A stretch of DNA of 64,000 nucleotides from Mycolicibacterium iranicum (GCF_001650495.1 NZ_LWCS01000022.1:54426-118425); one strand, 5' to 3'; counted from the stretch's first letter, positions 34,042 through 44,067 are shown. Program-made: numbers and translations. Notes: a model not told the origin generated them from the letters alone.

Positions 34042-35162
34042 GCGCAAGCCCGCTGTCGGCTGCCGAAGTCGACCTCGACGATCCGGAGGGCCTGTTGGCC
34101 GCCGACCGTCTGGGTTTGCTCCGTGCCGCCTCGATGGCGGGCGCTCAGGTACGTGCCACCGCCGCGGCCCTGAACGAGGGTGACCTCGACGCGGTCCGCT
34201 CGGACACCCCACCGCGCACAATCGTGTGGGTCGCCGGACACGGCACCGCCGAAACGGCCGGGACGATGCTCGCAGTCCAGCTCGGCCAGTCGATCGGGGC
34301 GCCGATCGTCGTCGCCTCCGAGGCGCCCGGGTGGATCGGTGCCCTGGACGTACTGGTCGTCGCCGGGGACGACCCCGGACATCCCGCACTGGTGACGGCC
34401 GCGGCCACCGCGGTCCGGCGCGGCGCCCGCGTCATCGTGGTGGCTCCCTACGAAGGGCCACTGCGCGACGCCACCGCGGGACGGTCGGTGGCTCTGCCGC
34501 CTCGGGTGCCCGTGCCCGACGATTTCACGCTGGCGCGCTACCTGGCCGCGGGATTGGCTGTGCTGCAAGCGATCGCGCCGGGTTTTTCTGTGGACCTGTC
34601 GGCGCTGGCCGACGAACTCGACGCCGAGGCGCTCCGCAACAGCGCAGGCCGTGACCTATTCACCAATCCCGCCAAGGGGCTCGCGGAGCGGATGCAGGGC
34701 CGGCAGGTGGTTTTTGCCGGCGACTCCGCCGCCACCCTCGCGCTGGCGCGGCATGCGTGCACCGTGATGCTGCGGATCGCCCATCAGGCGGTGGCCGCGG
34801 TCGGGCTGACCGATGCCCTGGTGGCCATCGGATCGGGTTGGGGACGCGACACAGGGACGGATGCGGCGTCGATATTCCATGACGAGGAGATCGACGGGCC
34901 GCTGCCCCCGCGCACGCGCACCATCGTGTTGACCACCGACGCCGAGCGGCCGGCCGTGTCGGCCCGGCTGCGGGGATTCGACGACGTTCACGTCGTCAAT
35001 GCCAAAGACGTACCGGACGCGCCAGAGGTCCGGGAACAAGGGGGGAACAGCGAGCCGGGCTCAGCCACGACGCCCGGATCTACGCGTCCCGAACAACAAT
35101 TGGCGCTGTTGGCGGTCCGCCTTGAGATGGCGGCGGTCTATCAACGCCTGGTTCGAGGTTGA
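34038..35162 (+). CDS. SIS-like/TobH-like protein (Rv3256c-like)
   Basis: A 374-residue protein with two Rossmann-like halves resembling the sugar-isomerase (SIS) fold of phosphoglucose/phosphomannose isomerases: VWVAGHGTAETAGTMLAVQL, DVLVVAGDDPGHPALVTAAA, GARVIVVAPYEGPLRD, and in the second half GRQVVFAGDSAATLALARHA and RTIVLTTDAERPAVSARLR. Clear catalytic residues are not identified. Locked between manB and manA with 4-base overlaps, so it is presumably involved in mannose metabolism, though the reaction is not known. Confidence 0.8.
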   Translation: MSASPLSAAEVDLDDPEGLLAADRLGLLRAASMAGAQVRATAAALNEGDLDAVRSDTPPRTIVWVAGHGTAETAGTMLAVQLGQSIGAPIVVASEAPGWIGALDVLVVAGDDPGHPALVTAAATAVRRGARVIVVAPYEGPLRDATAGRSVALPPRVPVPDDFTLARYLAAGLAVLQAIAPGFSVDLSALADELDAEALRNSAGRDLFTNPAKGLAERMQGRQVVFAGDSAATLALARHACTVMLRIAHQAVAAVGLTDALVAIGSGWGRDTGTDAASIFHDEEIDGPLPPRTRTIVLTTDAERPAVSARLRGFDDVHVVNAKDVPDAPEVREQGGNSEPGSATTPGSTRPEQQLALLAVRLEMAAVYQRLVRG

Positions 35163-35167
35163 GACGA

Positions 35168-36394
35168 GTGCATCTGCTCAGAGGGGCGGTGCGGACCTAT
35201 GCATGGGGTTCGCGAACCGCGATCGCCGATTTCGTGGGAGCGCCGAGCCCCACACCACACCCCGAGGCCGAACTGTGGTTCGGTGCCCATCCGGGGGATC
35301 CAGCGTGGCTACAGACCGAAGACGGGGAGCGCTCGCTGCTCGACGCGCTGCGCGCGGATCCCGAGGGTGAGCTCGGTCCGGTTGTACGGGGTCGCTTCGG
35401 TGACACCCTGCCGTTCCTGGTGAAAGTGCTTGCCGCAGACGAGCCGTTGTCGCTGCAAGCCCATCCCAGCACCGAGCAGGCCCGGGAGGGTTTCGCCCGT
35501 GAGGACCGGATGGGGATCCCGATCACGGCCCCCAACCGGAACTACCGCGACCGCAGCCACAAGCCCGAAATCATCGTCGCACTCAGCCAATTCGAGGCGC
35601 TGGCCGGCTTCCGTCCCGCCGCACGCACCGTCGAGCTCATGCGGGCGCTGGGCGTCGCGGACCTCGATCCCTACATCGGCCTGCTGTCAGGGCAGCGCGA
35701 CGAGGACGGCCTGCGCGTGTTGTTCACGACATGGATCACCTGTCCCCAGCCCGACCTCGATGTGCTGGTGCCCGCCGTGCTCGACGGTGCCATCAACTAT
35801 GTGCGCTCCGGGGAGAGAGAATTCGCACGCGAGGCCAAGACGGTGCTCGAGCTGGGTGAGCGCTATCCCGGCGATGCGGGCGTGCTGGCGTCCATGCTGC
35901 TGAACCGGCTGTCGCTGGCTCCGGGGGAGGCGCTGTATCTGCCCGCAGGCAATCTGCACGCCTACCTGCACGGTGTGGGAGTCGAGGTGATGGCCAACTC
36001 CGACAACGTGCTCCGCGGCGGGCTGACACCCAAACACGTCGACGTTCCCGAACTGCTGCGGGTGCTGGACTTCGCTCCTGCCAAGGACGTCCTCGTCGAG
36101 CCACAGGTGATTCGCGATGGCAGCGAAATCATCTATCCGACACCGGCTCCCGAATTCGCCGTGTCGGTCCTCGGCATCGACGGCGAACAGCTCGGGCACG
36201 AGATCGACGCCCCAAGCCTGCACGACGGTCCGCAGATTCTGCTCTGCACGCAGGGAAGCGCCACTGTGCAGGCGAAGTCCGGCGCGGTGGCCCTCGACCG
36301 CGGCGCTGCCGCGTGGGTGGCCGCCGACGACGGGCCGATCAGGCTTGTCGCGCAGGAACCGACGCGGCTGTTCCGGGTGAGCGTCGGGATCTAG
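35168..36394 (+). CDS. manA: Mannose-6-phosphate isomerase ManA (type I)
   Basis: A 408-residue cupin-fold zinc enzyme interconverting fructose-6-P and mannose-6-P. Motifs: LLRGAVRTYAWGSRTAIADF, AELWFGAHPGDPAW, LPFLVKVLAADEPLSLQAHP (zinc-binding QAHP), NRNYRDRSHKPEIIVALSQF (H-K-P-E) and LAPGEALYLPAGNLHAYLHG with VEVMANSDNVLRGGLTPKHV (metal/active-site Y.p.g..HAY). Start: TTG 35159 or GTG 35168; homology begins at the latter. Its end overlaps the convergent FAD monooxygenase gene by 56 bases. Confidence 0.95.
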   Translation: MHLLRGAVRTYAWGSRTAIADFVGAPSPTPHPEAELWFGAHPGDPAWLQTEDGERSLLDALRADPEGELGPVVRGRFGDTLPFLVKVLAADEPLSLQAHPSTEQAREGFAREDRMGIPITAPNRNYRDRSHKPEIIVALSQFEALAGFRPAARTVELMRALGVADLDPYIGLLSGQRDEDGLRVLFTTWITCPQPDLDVLVPAVLDGAINYVRSGEREFAREAKTVLELGERYPGDAGVLASMLLNRLSLAPGEALYLPAGNLHAYLHGVGVEVMANSDNVLRGGLTPKHVDVPELLRVLDFAPAKDVLVEPQVIRDGSEIIYPTPAPEFAVSVLGIDGEQLGHEIDAPSLHDGPQILLCTQGSATVQAKSGAVALDRGAAAWVAADDGPIRLVAQEPTRLFRVSVGI

Positions 36395-37694
36395 CCCACA
36401 ACGTCATGTTGTGCCGGATCGTGCGGCCGACCAGTCGCGCGGACGGCACCATGTACAGGCTGTCAAGCAGACTGAACCGTCGCAGGAACCATTCTGCGAG
36501 AACAGGATCCGTTTCGGCAGCGCCGAGGAACTGATCGAACAACGACCCCACCGGGCGATACCACCACGGCATGTGGCCCTCGGCGCGGTGCAGAGTGAGG
36601 TCGCCGATCGCATTCATCGTCCACACCGGCCACGTGGTTTTGGTCGTGGCCTTCAGGAACGTCGCCTCCACGTCGGGGGACAACAGGGCGCGACGCAGAT
36701 GGCCGGCCTGCAGTGACGTCATCGTCATGCCCTGGCCGAACGTGGGGTTGAAGCTGACCACCGCGTCACCGAACGGGAGGATGCCCGCCGGATATCGTGT
36801 CATCTTGTCGAAGCGGCGCCACCTGCTCGTCGGATACTTGTGTAGCGCAATGTCTCCCAGCACCTCGGCCTGCCGGACGGCGGCGGCTACATGGGTCGGC
36901 AGGATCTCGTCGGCCAGCGCGCACATCCCGTCGAAGTCGGTCGGCGCCGGGACCTTCCCGACGCCGAACGTCGTCATGCCCCAGGTGCCGTCCTCGTAAT
37001 AGAGCATGCCGATACCGACCGGCTGATCGTGCGACGCTCCGGCGACCACGACCTTCTCGGCGATGAGACCGTCCGGGATCCGCAACTGGTGGGTGGCGTA
37101 GCTGATGCCGACGTCGACGGTGTCCTCGCTGGGTTTCTCAAAACCCCACTGCGCCAACCAGGTTGGCAACCGGGTGCCGCGTCCGGTCGCATCGATCACC
37201 AGGTCGGCATCGACCGTCGCTCCGTCGGACGTGCGTACGCCCGTGACCCTGAGGCCGTCGAACACCGGCTCGTCGACGTCACGGTGCAGCAACGTCACGT
37301 TGTCGATGTCGGTGACCCGGCGCCGGATCTGCCACTCCAGATGCTTGCGGCTCGGCACGTAGGCGGTGAACTCGTCCTGCAGGCGGTGTTGGGTGCCGAG
37401 CACATGGCCGGCCGCCCCGAAATGGATGCAGTCGGGTCGGTTCTCCAAGATCGGCACACCCGCGGCCACCATGTCGTCGAGGATCCCCGGGAAGAGTTCG
37501 TCGAACGTTATGGCACCGCGCGCCATCAACAGGTGCACGTGCCTGCTCTGCGGTGTGGCCGTCCGGTGTGCCGGCTCGTCAGGTATTGGGTCGCGCTCGT
37601 AAAGCGTTACCTGACCGTAGAAATTCGACAGCACACGGGCGGCGCACAGCCCGCCGAGACTCGCGCCGATCACGATCGCGTGTTTTTGGCCCAT
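36339..37694 (-). CDS. FAD-dependent monooxygenase/halogenase-like protein (Rv3254-like)
   Basis: A 451-residue flavoprotein: AIVIGASLGGLCAARVLSNF (dinucleotide binding), SRHVHLLMARGAITFDELFP, VIDATGRGTRLPTWLAQWGF (DATGR) and GILPFGDAVVSFNPTFGQGM followed by TMTSLQA (the GDA..F.P..GQGM FAD site of aromatic hydroxylases and halogenases). A tryptophan halogenase WxWxIP motif is not seen. Substrate unknown; Rv3254 is also uncharacterised. The frame is open far upstream, but the ATG 37694 is where the homologous N-terminus begins. Its 3' end overlaps manA. Confidence 0.85.
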   Translation of the reverse strand: MGQKHAIVIGASLGGLCAARVLSNFYGQVTLYERDPIPDEPAHRTATPQSRHVHLLMARGAITFDELFPGILDDMVAAGVPILENRPDCIHFGAAGHVLGTQHRLQDEFTAYVPSRKHLEWQIRRRVTDIDNVTLLHRDVDEPVFDGLRVTGVRTSDGATVDADLVIDATGRGTRLPTWLAQWGFEKPSEDTVDVGISYATHQLRIPDGLIAEKVVVAGASHDQPVGIGMLYYEDGTWGMTTFGVGKVPAPTDFDGMCALADEILPTHVAAAVRQAEVLGDIALHKYPTSRWRRFDKMTRYPAGILPFGDAVVSFNPTFGQGMTMTSLQAGHLRRALLSPDVEATFLKATTKTTWPVWTMNAIGDLTLHRAEGHMPWWYRPVGSLFDQFLGAAETDPVLAEWFLRRFSLLDSLYMVPSARLVGRTIRHNMTLWARSRRSPGTAASVPARQA

Positions 37695-37751
37695 TGGCCA
37701 CCACCGTAGTGGGTACATTCCGCTCAAAGGATGACGAAACGAGGACGGTCG

Positions 37752-39233
37752 ATGGCTCAGGATCCCGGTGCGCAGACAGCTGGCAGGTTGCGGTTGAAGT
37801 CGGTGGAACAGTCCATCGCTGACACCGACGAGCCCGACACCAGACTGCGCAGGGACCTGAACTGGTGGGACCTGACCGTTTTCGGCGTCTCGGTGGTGAT
37901 CGGCGCGGGCATCTTCACGATCACCGCGTCGACGGCGGCGAACCTGACCGGACCGGCGATATCGGTGTCGTTCATCATCGCCGCGATCGCATGCGGGCTT
38001 GCGGCGCTCTGCTATGCCGAGTTCGCCTCGACGGTCCCGGTGGCGGGTAGCGCCTACACCTTTTCGTACGCCACATTCGGTGAGTTCGTCGCATGGATCA
38101 TCGGCTGGGATCTGATCCTTGAGTTCGCCGTCGCAGCCGCTGTCGTCGCGAAAGGCTGGTCCAGCTATCTCGGTACCGTTTTCGGGTTTGCCGGTGGCAC
38201 GGTGGAAGTGGCTGGTTTGCAAGTGGATTGGGGCGCGATGATCATCATCGCGTTCGTGACGACGATCCTGGCGATGGGCACCAAGCTGTCAGCCGGCGTC
38301 AGCTTGGCCATCACCGCGCTGAAGGTCGCGGTCGTGCTGCTTGTCGTCATCGTCGGGGCCTTCTACATCAAAGCCGCGAACTTCTCCCCGTTCGTTCCGT
38401 CGCCCGAACCCGGTCAAGGTGGTTCCGGGACGGAACAGTCGTTGTTCTCCTTGCTCACCGGCGCCGAAGGCAGCGCCTACGGCTGGTACGGCGTGCTGGC
38501 GGGCGCCTCGATCGTGTTCTTCGCATTCATCGGGTTCGACATCGTCGCGACCACGGCTGAGGAAACCAAGGACCCGCAGCGCAACGTCCCGCGCGGCATC
38601 CTTGCCTCGCTGGGCATCGTCACCGTGCTGTATGTCGCGGTGGCTGTGGTGCTGACCGGCATGGTCAGCTACAAGGAGCTGCGCGAGGCCGAGACCGCGA
38701 ACCTTGCCACCGCGTTCGCGCTGAACGGCGTCGACTGGGCTGCGAAGGTGATCTCGATCGGTGCGCTGGCCGGGTTGACAACGGTCGTCATCGTGCTGGT
38801 GCTGGGGCAGACGCGGGTGCTGTTCGCGATGTCGCGTGACGGGCTGTTGCCGCGTCAGCTCGCCAAGACCAACGAACACGGCACGCCGGTGCGCATCACG
38901 CTGATCGTCGGATTCGTCGTGGCGGTGACGGCGACGGTCTTCCCGATCGACAAGCTCGAAGAGATGGTCAACATCGGCACGCTGTTCGCGTTCGTGCTGG
39001 TATCGGCCGGCGTGATCGTGTTGCGCCGCACCCGACCCGATCTGGAGCGCGGTTTCCGCACGCCGTGGGTTCCGGTGCTGCCGATCCTGTCGATCCTTGC
39101 GTGCGTGTGGCTGATGCTGAACCTGACCGGCCTGACATGGGTTCGCTTCTCCATCTGGATGGCGATCGGCGTGGTCGTGTACTTCATCTACGGCCGTAGG
39201 CACTCGCTGGTAGGCAAGCGCTCCCAGGTCTAG
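37752..39233 (+). CDS. APC-family amino acid permease (Rv3253c-like)
   Basis: A 493-residue transporter with 12 helices. LNWWDLTVFGVSVVIGAGIF is the GxGIF-type first helix of the APC family; ALCYAEFASTVPVAGSAYTF then SYATFGEFVAWIIGWDLILE, FIGFDIVATTAEETKDPQRN and LGQTRVLFAMSRDGLLPRQL complete the signature (CAT-like: FDxxATxAEE). It likely moves cationic or other amino acids by proton symport. ATG 37752 has AGGA 6 bases upstream; an ATG at 37731 is possible. Followed by a 327-base region before alkB. Confidence 0.92.
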   Translation: MAQDPGAQTAGRLRLKSVEQSIADTDEPDTRLRRDLNWWDLTVFGVSVVIGAGIFTITASTAANLTGPAISVSFIIAAIACGLAALCYAEFASTVPVAGSAYTFSYATFGEFVAWIIGWDLILEFAVAAAVVAKGWSSYLGTVFGFAGGTVEVAGLQVDWGAMIIIAFVTTILAMGTKLSAGVSLAITALKVAVVLLVVIVGAFYIKAANFSPFVPSPEPGQGGSGTEQSLFSLLTGAEGSAYGWYGVLAGASIVFFAFIGFDIVATTAEETKDPQRNVPRGILASLGIVTVLYVAVAVVLTGMVSYKELREAETANLATAFALNGVDWAAKVISIGALAGLTTVVIVLVLGQTRVLFAMSRDGLLPRQLAKTNEHGTPVRITLIVGFVVAVTATVFPIDKLEEMVNIGTLFAFVLVSAGVIVLRRTRPDLERGFRTPWVPVLPILSILACVWLMLNLTGLTWVRFSIWMAIGVVVYFIYGRRHSLVGKRSQV

Positions 39234-39399
39234 GGCTCCGTTTCGTTGCACCGCGAGCGCGCGCGTCAGCACAGCGACGCGCCGCACTAGTTGCCGTCAG
39301 ACGCGCGCTCGTCGTCGGTGAGCGCTGGCGTACACCGCCGCCGGCGCCCGCTCCTGGCGCGAATTCGTGCTTTTGCGCGCGCTCTCGTGGCACGTCAGG

Positions 39400-39452
39400 G
39401 TGCGCGAATGCGCTCGACCACCGCGCGGCGGCGGGCCGACACGCGCGCTCGC
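39400..39452 (+). repeat. GC-rich intergenic repeat, copy 1 (upstream of alkB)
   Basis: Starts GTGCGCGAATGCGCTCGA and ends GACACGCGCGCTCGC. It aligns with 41187-41240 over its full length with a one-base gap and scattered changes, sharing GTGCGCGAA and GACACGCGCG blocks. Confidence 0.6.
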
Positions 39453-39483
39453 CCAGCATGGCCGATTTACAAAACAAGCTTCT

Positions 39484-39495
39484 GTGTCTAGACAC
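39484..39495 (+). promoter_or_regulatory. 12-bp perfect palindrome, candidate operator of alkB
   Basis: GTGTCTAGACAC overlaps the candidate -35 box (39489-39494), a typical site for steric repression. The TetR-family regulator encoded at the end of this operon is the obvious candidate ligand. Confidence 0.5.
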
Positions 39496-39517
39496 GCGAC
39501 AAAAGTGCCTCTATAGT
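39489..39517 (+). promoter_or_regulatory. Candidate promoter of the alkB operon
   Basis: -35 TAGACA (39489-39494), 17-bp spacer, -10 TATAGT (39512-39517). Each box has five of six consensus bases. Predicted leader about 37 bases to GTG 39561. Confidence 0.6.
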
Positions 39518-39560
39518 AAACTTCAGCAGGTGATCGCACTCACAGCAAGGAGGCATCGAG

Positions 39561-40808
39561 GTGACCACGCAAGAAATGTCCGAGGCTCCCAACGTCGAGC
39601 AATGGCGGGATAAGAAGCGCTATCTCTGGCTGATGGGCCTGATCGCCCCCACGGCGCTGTTCGTGATGCTGCCGTTGGTGTGGGCGTTCAATCAGGTCGG
39701 CTGGCACGCGGCCGCGCAGGTTCCGCTGTGGATCGGCCCGATCCTGCTCTACATCCTGCTGCCGGCCCTCGACCGGTTCTTCGGTCCCGACGGCCAGAAC
39801 CCGCCGGACGAGGTGATGGAGCGACTGGAGAACGACAAGTACTACCGCTACTGCACCTACATTTACATCCCATTCCAGTACGCCAGCGTCGTTCTCGGCG
39901 CCTACTTGTTCACCGCCTCAGACCTGGGCTGGCTGGGCTTCGACGGAGCGCTGCCGTGGCCGGCCAAGATCGGTCTGGCTCTGTCGGTCGGCCTGCTCGG
40001 CGGCGTCGGTATCAACACCGCGCACGAAATGGGACACAAGAAGGACACACTTGAGCGCTGGCTCGCCAAAATCACTCTGGCGCAGACGCTTTACGGCCAT
40101 TTCTACATCGAACACAACCGCGGCCACCACGTCCGCGTCGCCACTCCGGAGGACCCGGCCTCGGCACGCTTCGGCGAGACGTTCTGGGAGTTTTTGCCGC
40201 GCAGCGTGTTCGGCAGCCTGAAGTCGTCGTGGGAACTGGAGGCCAAGCGGCTGGAACGGGCCGGGAACAGCAAGTGGCACTGGTCCAACGATGTGCTCAA
40301 CGCGTGGGCGATGTCGGTCGTCCTCTACGGCGCGCTGATCGCGGTCTTCGGCTGGGCGCTGATCCCGTACATCCTCATCTCGGCGATCTTCGGCTTCACC
40401 CTGCTGGAAACCGTCAACTACCTTGAGCACTACGGTCTGCTCCGCAAGAAGCTCGACAACGGTCGCTACGAACGGTGCGCCCCGGTGCACAGCTGGAATT
40501 CCGACCACATCGTGACGAACCTGTTCCTATACCACCTCCAGCGTCACAGCGATCACCACGCGAACCCGACGCGGCGCTACCAGACGCTGCGCAGCATGGA
40601 CGGCGCACCGAACCTGCCCAGCGGCTACGCGTCGATGATCGGCCTCACGTACTTCCCGCCGTTGTGGCGCAAGGTGATGGACCATCGCGTCCTCGATCAC
40701 TACGACGGCGACATCGCGAGGGTCAACGTCCATCCGCGGGTACGGGACAAGGTGCTGGCGAAGTATGGGTCGGGTGACGGACGTTCGCACGAGGGAGCCT
40801 CGGCATGA
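39561..40808 (+). CDS. alkB: Alkane 1-monooxygenase AlkB
   Basis: A 415-residue membrane di-iron enzyme hydroxylating medium-chain n-alkanes at the terminal carbon, using electrons from rubredoxin. About six helices and the full set of His boxes: NTAHEMGHKKDTLERW (HExxH type), YIEHNRGHHVRVATPEDPAS (EHNRGHH) and LFLYHLQRHSDHHANPTRRY (LQRHSDHH), plus NYLEHYGL. Start GTG 39561 follows AAGGAGG. The stop overlaps the rubredoxin start (ATGA). Orthologue of Rv3252c. Confidence 0.97.
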   Translation: MTTQEMSEAPNVEQWRDKKRYLWLMGLIAPTALFVMLPLVWAFNQVGWHAAAQVPLWIGPILLYILLPALDRFFGPDGQNPPDEVMERLENDKYYRYCTYIYIPFQYASVVLGAYLFTASDLGWLGFDGALPWPAKIGLALSVGLLGGVGINTAHEMGHKKDTLERWLAKITLAQTLYGHFYIEHNRGHHVRVATPEDPASARFGETFWEFLPRSVFGSLKSSWELEAKRLERAGNSKWHWSNDVLNAWAMSVVLYGALIAVFGWALIPYILISAIFGFTLLETVNYLEHYGLLRKKLDNGRYERCAPVHSWNSDHIVTNLFLYHLQRHSDHHANPTRRYQTLRSMDGAPNLPSGYASMIGLTYFPPLWRKVMDHRVLDHYDGDIARVNVHPRVRDKVLAKYGSGDGRSHEGASA

Positions 40809-40978
40809 GCGTCTACTTCTGCCCGGGATGTGACTACACCTATGACGAAGCCAAAGGCGAACCGCGCGAAGGCTTTCCGGCCGGCACCGGGTGGGGTGAC
40901 ATCCCCGACGAGTGGTGCTGCCCCGACTGTGCGGTCCGCGAGAAGATCGATTTCGAAGAAGCAGGAGTGGTGAGATGA
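40805..40978 (+). CDS. rubA: Rubredoxin RubA
   Basis: A 57-residue electron carrier to AlkB. It reads [20 protein letters not shown] and has the two C-x2-C iron-binding pairs (CPGC near residue 6 and CPDC near 42), with [15 protein letters not shown] in the second loop. It is joined to alkB and rubB by 4-base overlaps (ATGA on both sides). The first pair is CPGC, whereas AlkG2-type proteins have CxxCG; this and the C-x-P-D-C context suggest the AlkG1-like type, which often cannot replace AlkG2. Confidence 0.95.
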   Translation: MSVYFCPGCDYTYDEAKGEPREGFPAGTGWGDIPDEWCCPDCAVREKIDFEEAGVVR

Positions 40979-41163
40979 TCGACGACGACTACAAGCTGTT
41001 CGTGTGTGTGCAATGCGGTTTCGAGTACGACGAAGCCAAGGGCTGGCCCGAGGACGGCATCGCGCCGGGTACCCGCTGGGACGACATCCCCGACGACTGG
41101 AGCTGCCCCGACTGCGGCGCGGCCAAGTCCGACTTCGAGATGGTCGAGGTCGCCCGGCCGTGA
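40975..41163 (+). CDS. rubB: Rubredoxin RubB
   Basis: A 62-residue rubredoxin: [40 protein letters not shown] and SDFEMVE. Both knuckles are C-x2-C-G (CVQCG, CPDCG), the AlkG2 type that directly supports alkane hydroxylation. ATG 40975 overlaps the rubA stop. Last enzyme gene of the operon before the regulator. Confidence 0.96.
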   Translation: MIDDDYKLFVCVQCGFEYDEAKGWPEDGIAPGTRWDDIPDDWSCPDCGAAKSDFEMVEVARP

Positions 41164-41186
41164 ACGCACACTGGATTGCGGCGAGG

Positions 41187-41240
41187 GTGCGCGAAAGCAC
41201 GCGACGCGCCGCGCAGCGATGTACAGACACGCGCGTTCGC
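41187..41240 (+). repeat. GC-rich intergenic repeat, copy 2 (upstream of alkX)
   Basis: Starts GTGCGCGAAAGCACGCGA and ends GACACGCGCGTTCGC. Similar to 39400-39452. It lies between rubB and the TetR gene. Confidence 0.6.
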
Positions 41241-41269
41241 GGTGCGACGGGCAGGAAGGGTTCGCAGAC

Positions 41270-41938
41270 ATGACCCTCGCTGCAAGCGCAGGGCTGCGCG
41301 CAACCGTTATTGTCGCGCCTGTGAGCGGCCCCAACGACAAGCGCATCACCTACGCCGAGGCGTCGCGCGTCCTGTTGCGAGACTCGATCCTCGACGGCAT
41401 GCGCGAAATGCTGCTCACCCGCGACTGGTCGCAGATCACCCTCTCCGACGTCGCCAAGGCTGCCGGCATCAGCCGCCAGACCATCTACAACGAATTCGGT
41501 TCGCGCCAGGGCCTCGCGCAGGGCTACGCAATGCGTTTGGCCGATCGTCTGGTCGACCAGATCCACGCCGCGATCAACAACAACGTCGGTGACGTCTACG
41601 CCGCATTCCTGCAGGGTTTCCGCGACTTCTTCATCGAGTCCGCAGCCGACCCACTGGTCATCTCGCTGCTGACCGGCTCTTCCAAGCCCGACCTGCTGCA
41701 GCTGATCACCACCGACAGCGCGCCGATCATCCACCATTGCTCGTTGCGGCTCACCGAGTCGTTCATGAGCAGCTGGGTGCGCTGCAGCCAAGAGGACGCC
41801 GGCGTGCTGGCCAGGGCCATCGTGCGGCTGGCCATGAGCTACATCTCGATGCCGCCGGAAGCCGACCACGATGTGGCCCGCGACCTCGCCCGATTGATGA
41901 CGCCGTTCGCCGAACGATACGGAGTGATCGAGGCTTAG
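41270..41938 (+). CDS. alkX: TetR-family regulator of the alkane operon (AlkX-like, Rv3249c)
   Basis: A 222-residue repressor. The N-terminal helix-turn-helix is ILDGMREMLLTRDWSQITLS followed by DVAKAAGISRQTIYNEFGSR; the C-terminal ligand domain contains FLQGFRDFFIESAADPLVIS and IVRLAMSYISMPPEADHDVA. In mycobacteria the gene downstream of rubAB represses its own operon and is thought to respond to alkanes or fatty acids. ATG 41270 has GGAAGGG upstream; GTG 41319 is possible. The palindrome on the alkB promoter is a candidate site. Confidence 0.88.
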   Translation: MTLAASAGLRATVIVAPVSGPNDKRITYAEASRVLLRDSILDGMREMLLTRDWSQITLSDVAKAAGISRQTIYNEFGSRQGLAQGYAMRLADRLVDQIHAAINNNVGDVYAAFLQGFRDFFIESAADPLVISLLTGSSKPDLLQLITTDSAPIIHHCSLRLTESFMSSWVRCSQEDAGVLARAIVRLAMSYISMPPEADHDVARDLARLMTPFAERYGVIEA

Positions 41939-41985
41939 GCAGGACGCGACGTGCCTTCGCGCAGCTCGAGGCGTTACGGTGTCAT

Positions 41986-42051
41986 AGACGCCCCTGGCTG
42001 GCAGAGCGCTTCAACCGCCTGTCCCGCGAGCCCGCAGGCCCATGGGCGTCT
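41986..42051 (+). ncRNA. Structured leader element of sahH (possible SAH-sensing riboswitch)
   Basis: Long helix: AGACGCCCCTGG (41986-41997) pairs with CCATGGGCGTCT (42040-42051) with a single C-T mismatch. Inside lie GAGCGCTTCAACCG and GCCTG/CAGGC. The words GAGCGCT-x-CAAC and CAGGC are reminiscent of the SAH riboswitch core, which often precedes ahcY genes, but the extra bases after the helix do not fit exactly. The hairpin is directly visible; the riboswitch call is a hypothesis. Confidence 0.35.
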
Positions 42052-42080
42052 GCACAGATGTTGTCGCTGCGCATCTGTGC
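42052..42080 (+). promoter_or_regulatory. Perfect 9-bp hairpin in sahH leader
   Basis: GCACAGATG (42052-42060) and CATCTGTGC (42072-42080) with an 11-base loop, directly after the preceding helix and 39 bases before the ATG. No U-tract follows. It may be an expression platform for the upstream structure or an attenuator. Confidence 0.55.
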
Positions 42081-42119
42081 GCTCATAGGCAATTGACGAA
42101 CCACAAAGAGGGGCTCTAC

Positions 42120-43580
<1,461 letters not shown>

Positions 43581-43581
43581 C

Positions 43582-44067
43582 GTGGCACTTCGCTCGAAAG
43601 TAGTCATTCTCGGAGTCGCGCTGGCCCTGACGGCATGTCAGGGCCAGCCGGCCTCTGAGGAGGCCTCCGCGGAGTCCGAGGTCGCCGCCTCGGGCCCGGC
43701 CGCCGACGTCCGTCACGACACCGCAGAGCTCGCGACGACATTTCCCGCGTTGGGCACTCCCGTGTCGGCGTCATGGATCGCGTGGGACAACTCCGACGAC
43801 CAGACGACCAAGCTGAGTCTTCGATGGATCGACGCGGTCGTGGAGGTCACACCGGAGACGATGACCGGGCTGGTCGACAAGTACGGCGCCGAGGACCTCG
43901 GCCATCGCCCCGCGGTTCAGAAGATCCTCGAGCCGGAGCTGCCGCCCGGGCCGTTCCTGACCGGGGTGGAGCTCAACATCTTCTTCGGCGGCCCGCGCAG
44001 GAGCACACGGGTGTTCCTCGACCCGCCGGTCAACACCGTTGTCCTGCAGTCCAGCGTCGCCGGCTGA
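43582..44067 (+). CDS. Putative lipoprotein
   Basis: A 161-residue secreted lipoprotein. The signal peptide ends with the lipobox LTAC at residues 16-19 (VVILGVALALTACQGQPASE), followed by an acidic linker to about residue 40 and a compact domain (TLKLSLRWIDAVVEVTP-like segment, ELPPGPFLTGVELNIFFGGP). I do not recognise the fold. It starts at GTG 43582, one base after sahH's stop, so it is probably co-transcribed with sahH. Function unknown. Confidence 0.75.
   Translation: MALRSKVVILGVALALTACQGQPASEEASAESEVAASGPAADVRHDTAELATTFPALGTPVSASWIAWDNSDDQTTKLSLRWIDAVVEVTPETMTGLVDKYGAEDLGHRPAVQKILEPELPPGPFLTGVELNIFFGGPRRSTRVFLDPPVNTVVLQSSVAG

Larger units (their letters stand above)
39234..39560. other. 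Intergenic GC-rich repeat region and alkB promoter
   Basis: About 327 bases with no gene. From 39241 to 39470 the sequence is dense in degenerate GCGCG/GTGCGCGAA-type words; 39400-39452 is closely similar to 41187-41240 in front of the regulator gene. The last 80 bases hold the alkB promoter, a 12-bp palindrome and an AAGGAGG ribosome binding site. Confidence 0.6.

Noticed and set aside
39241..39470. Small protein genes in the alkB upstream region
   Set aside because: Open frames exist on both strands, but they consist of degenerate GC-rich repeats with no ribosome binding site and no plausible protein pattern.
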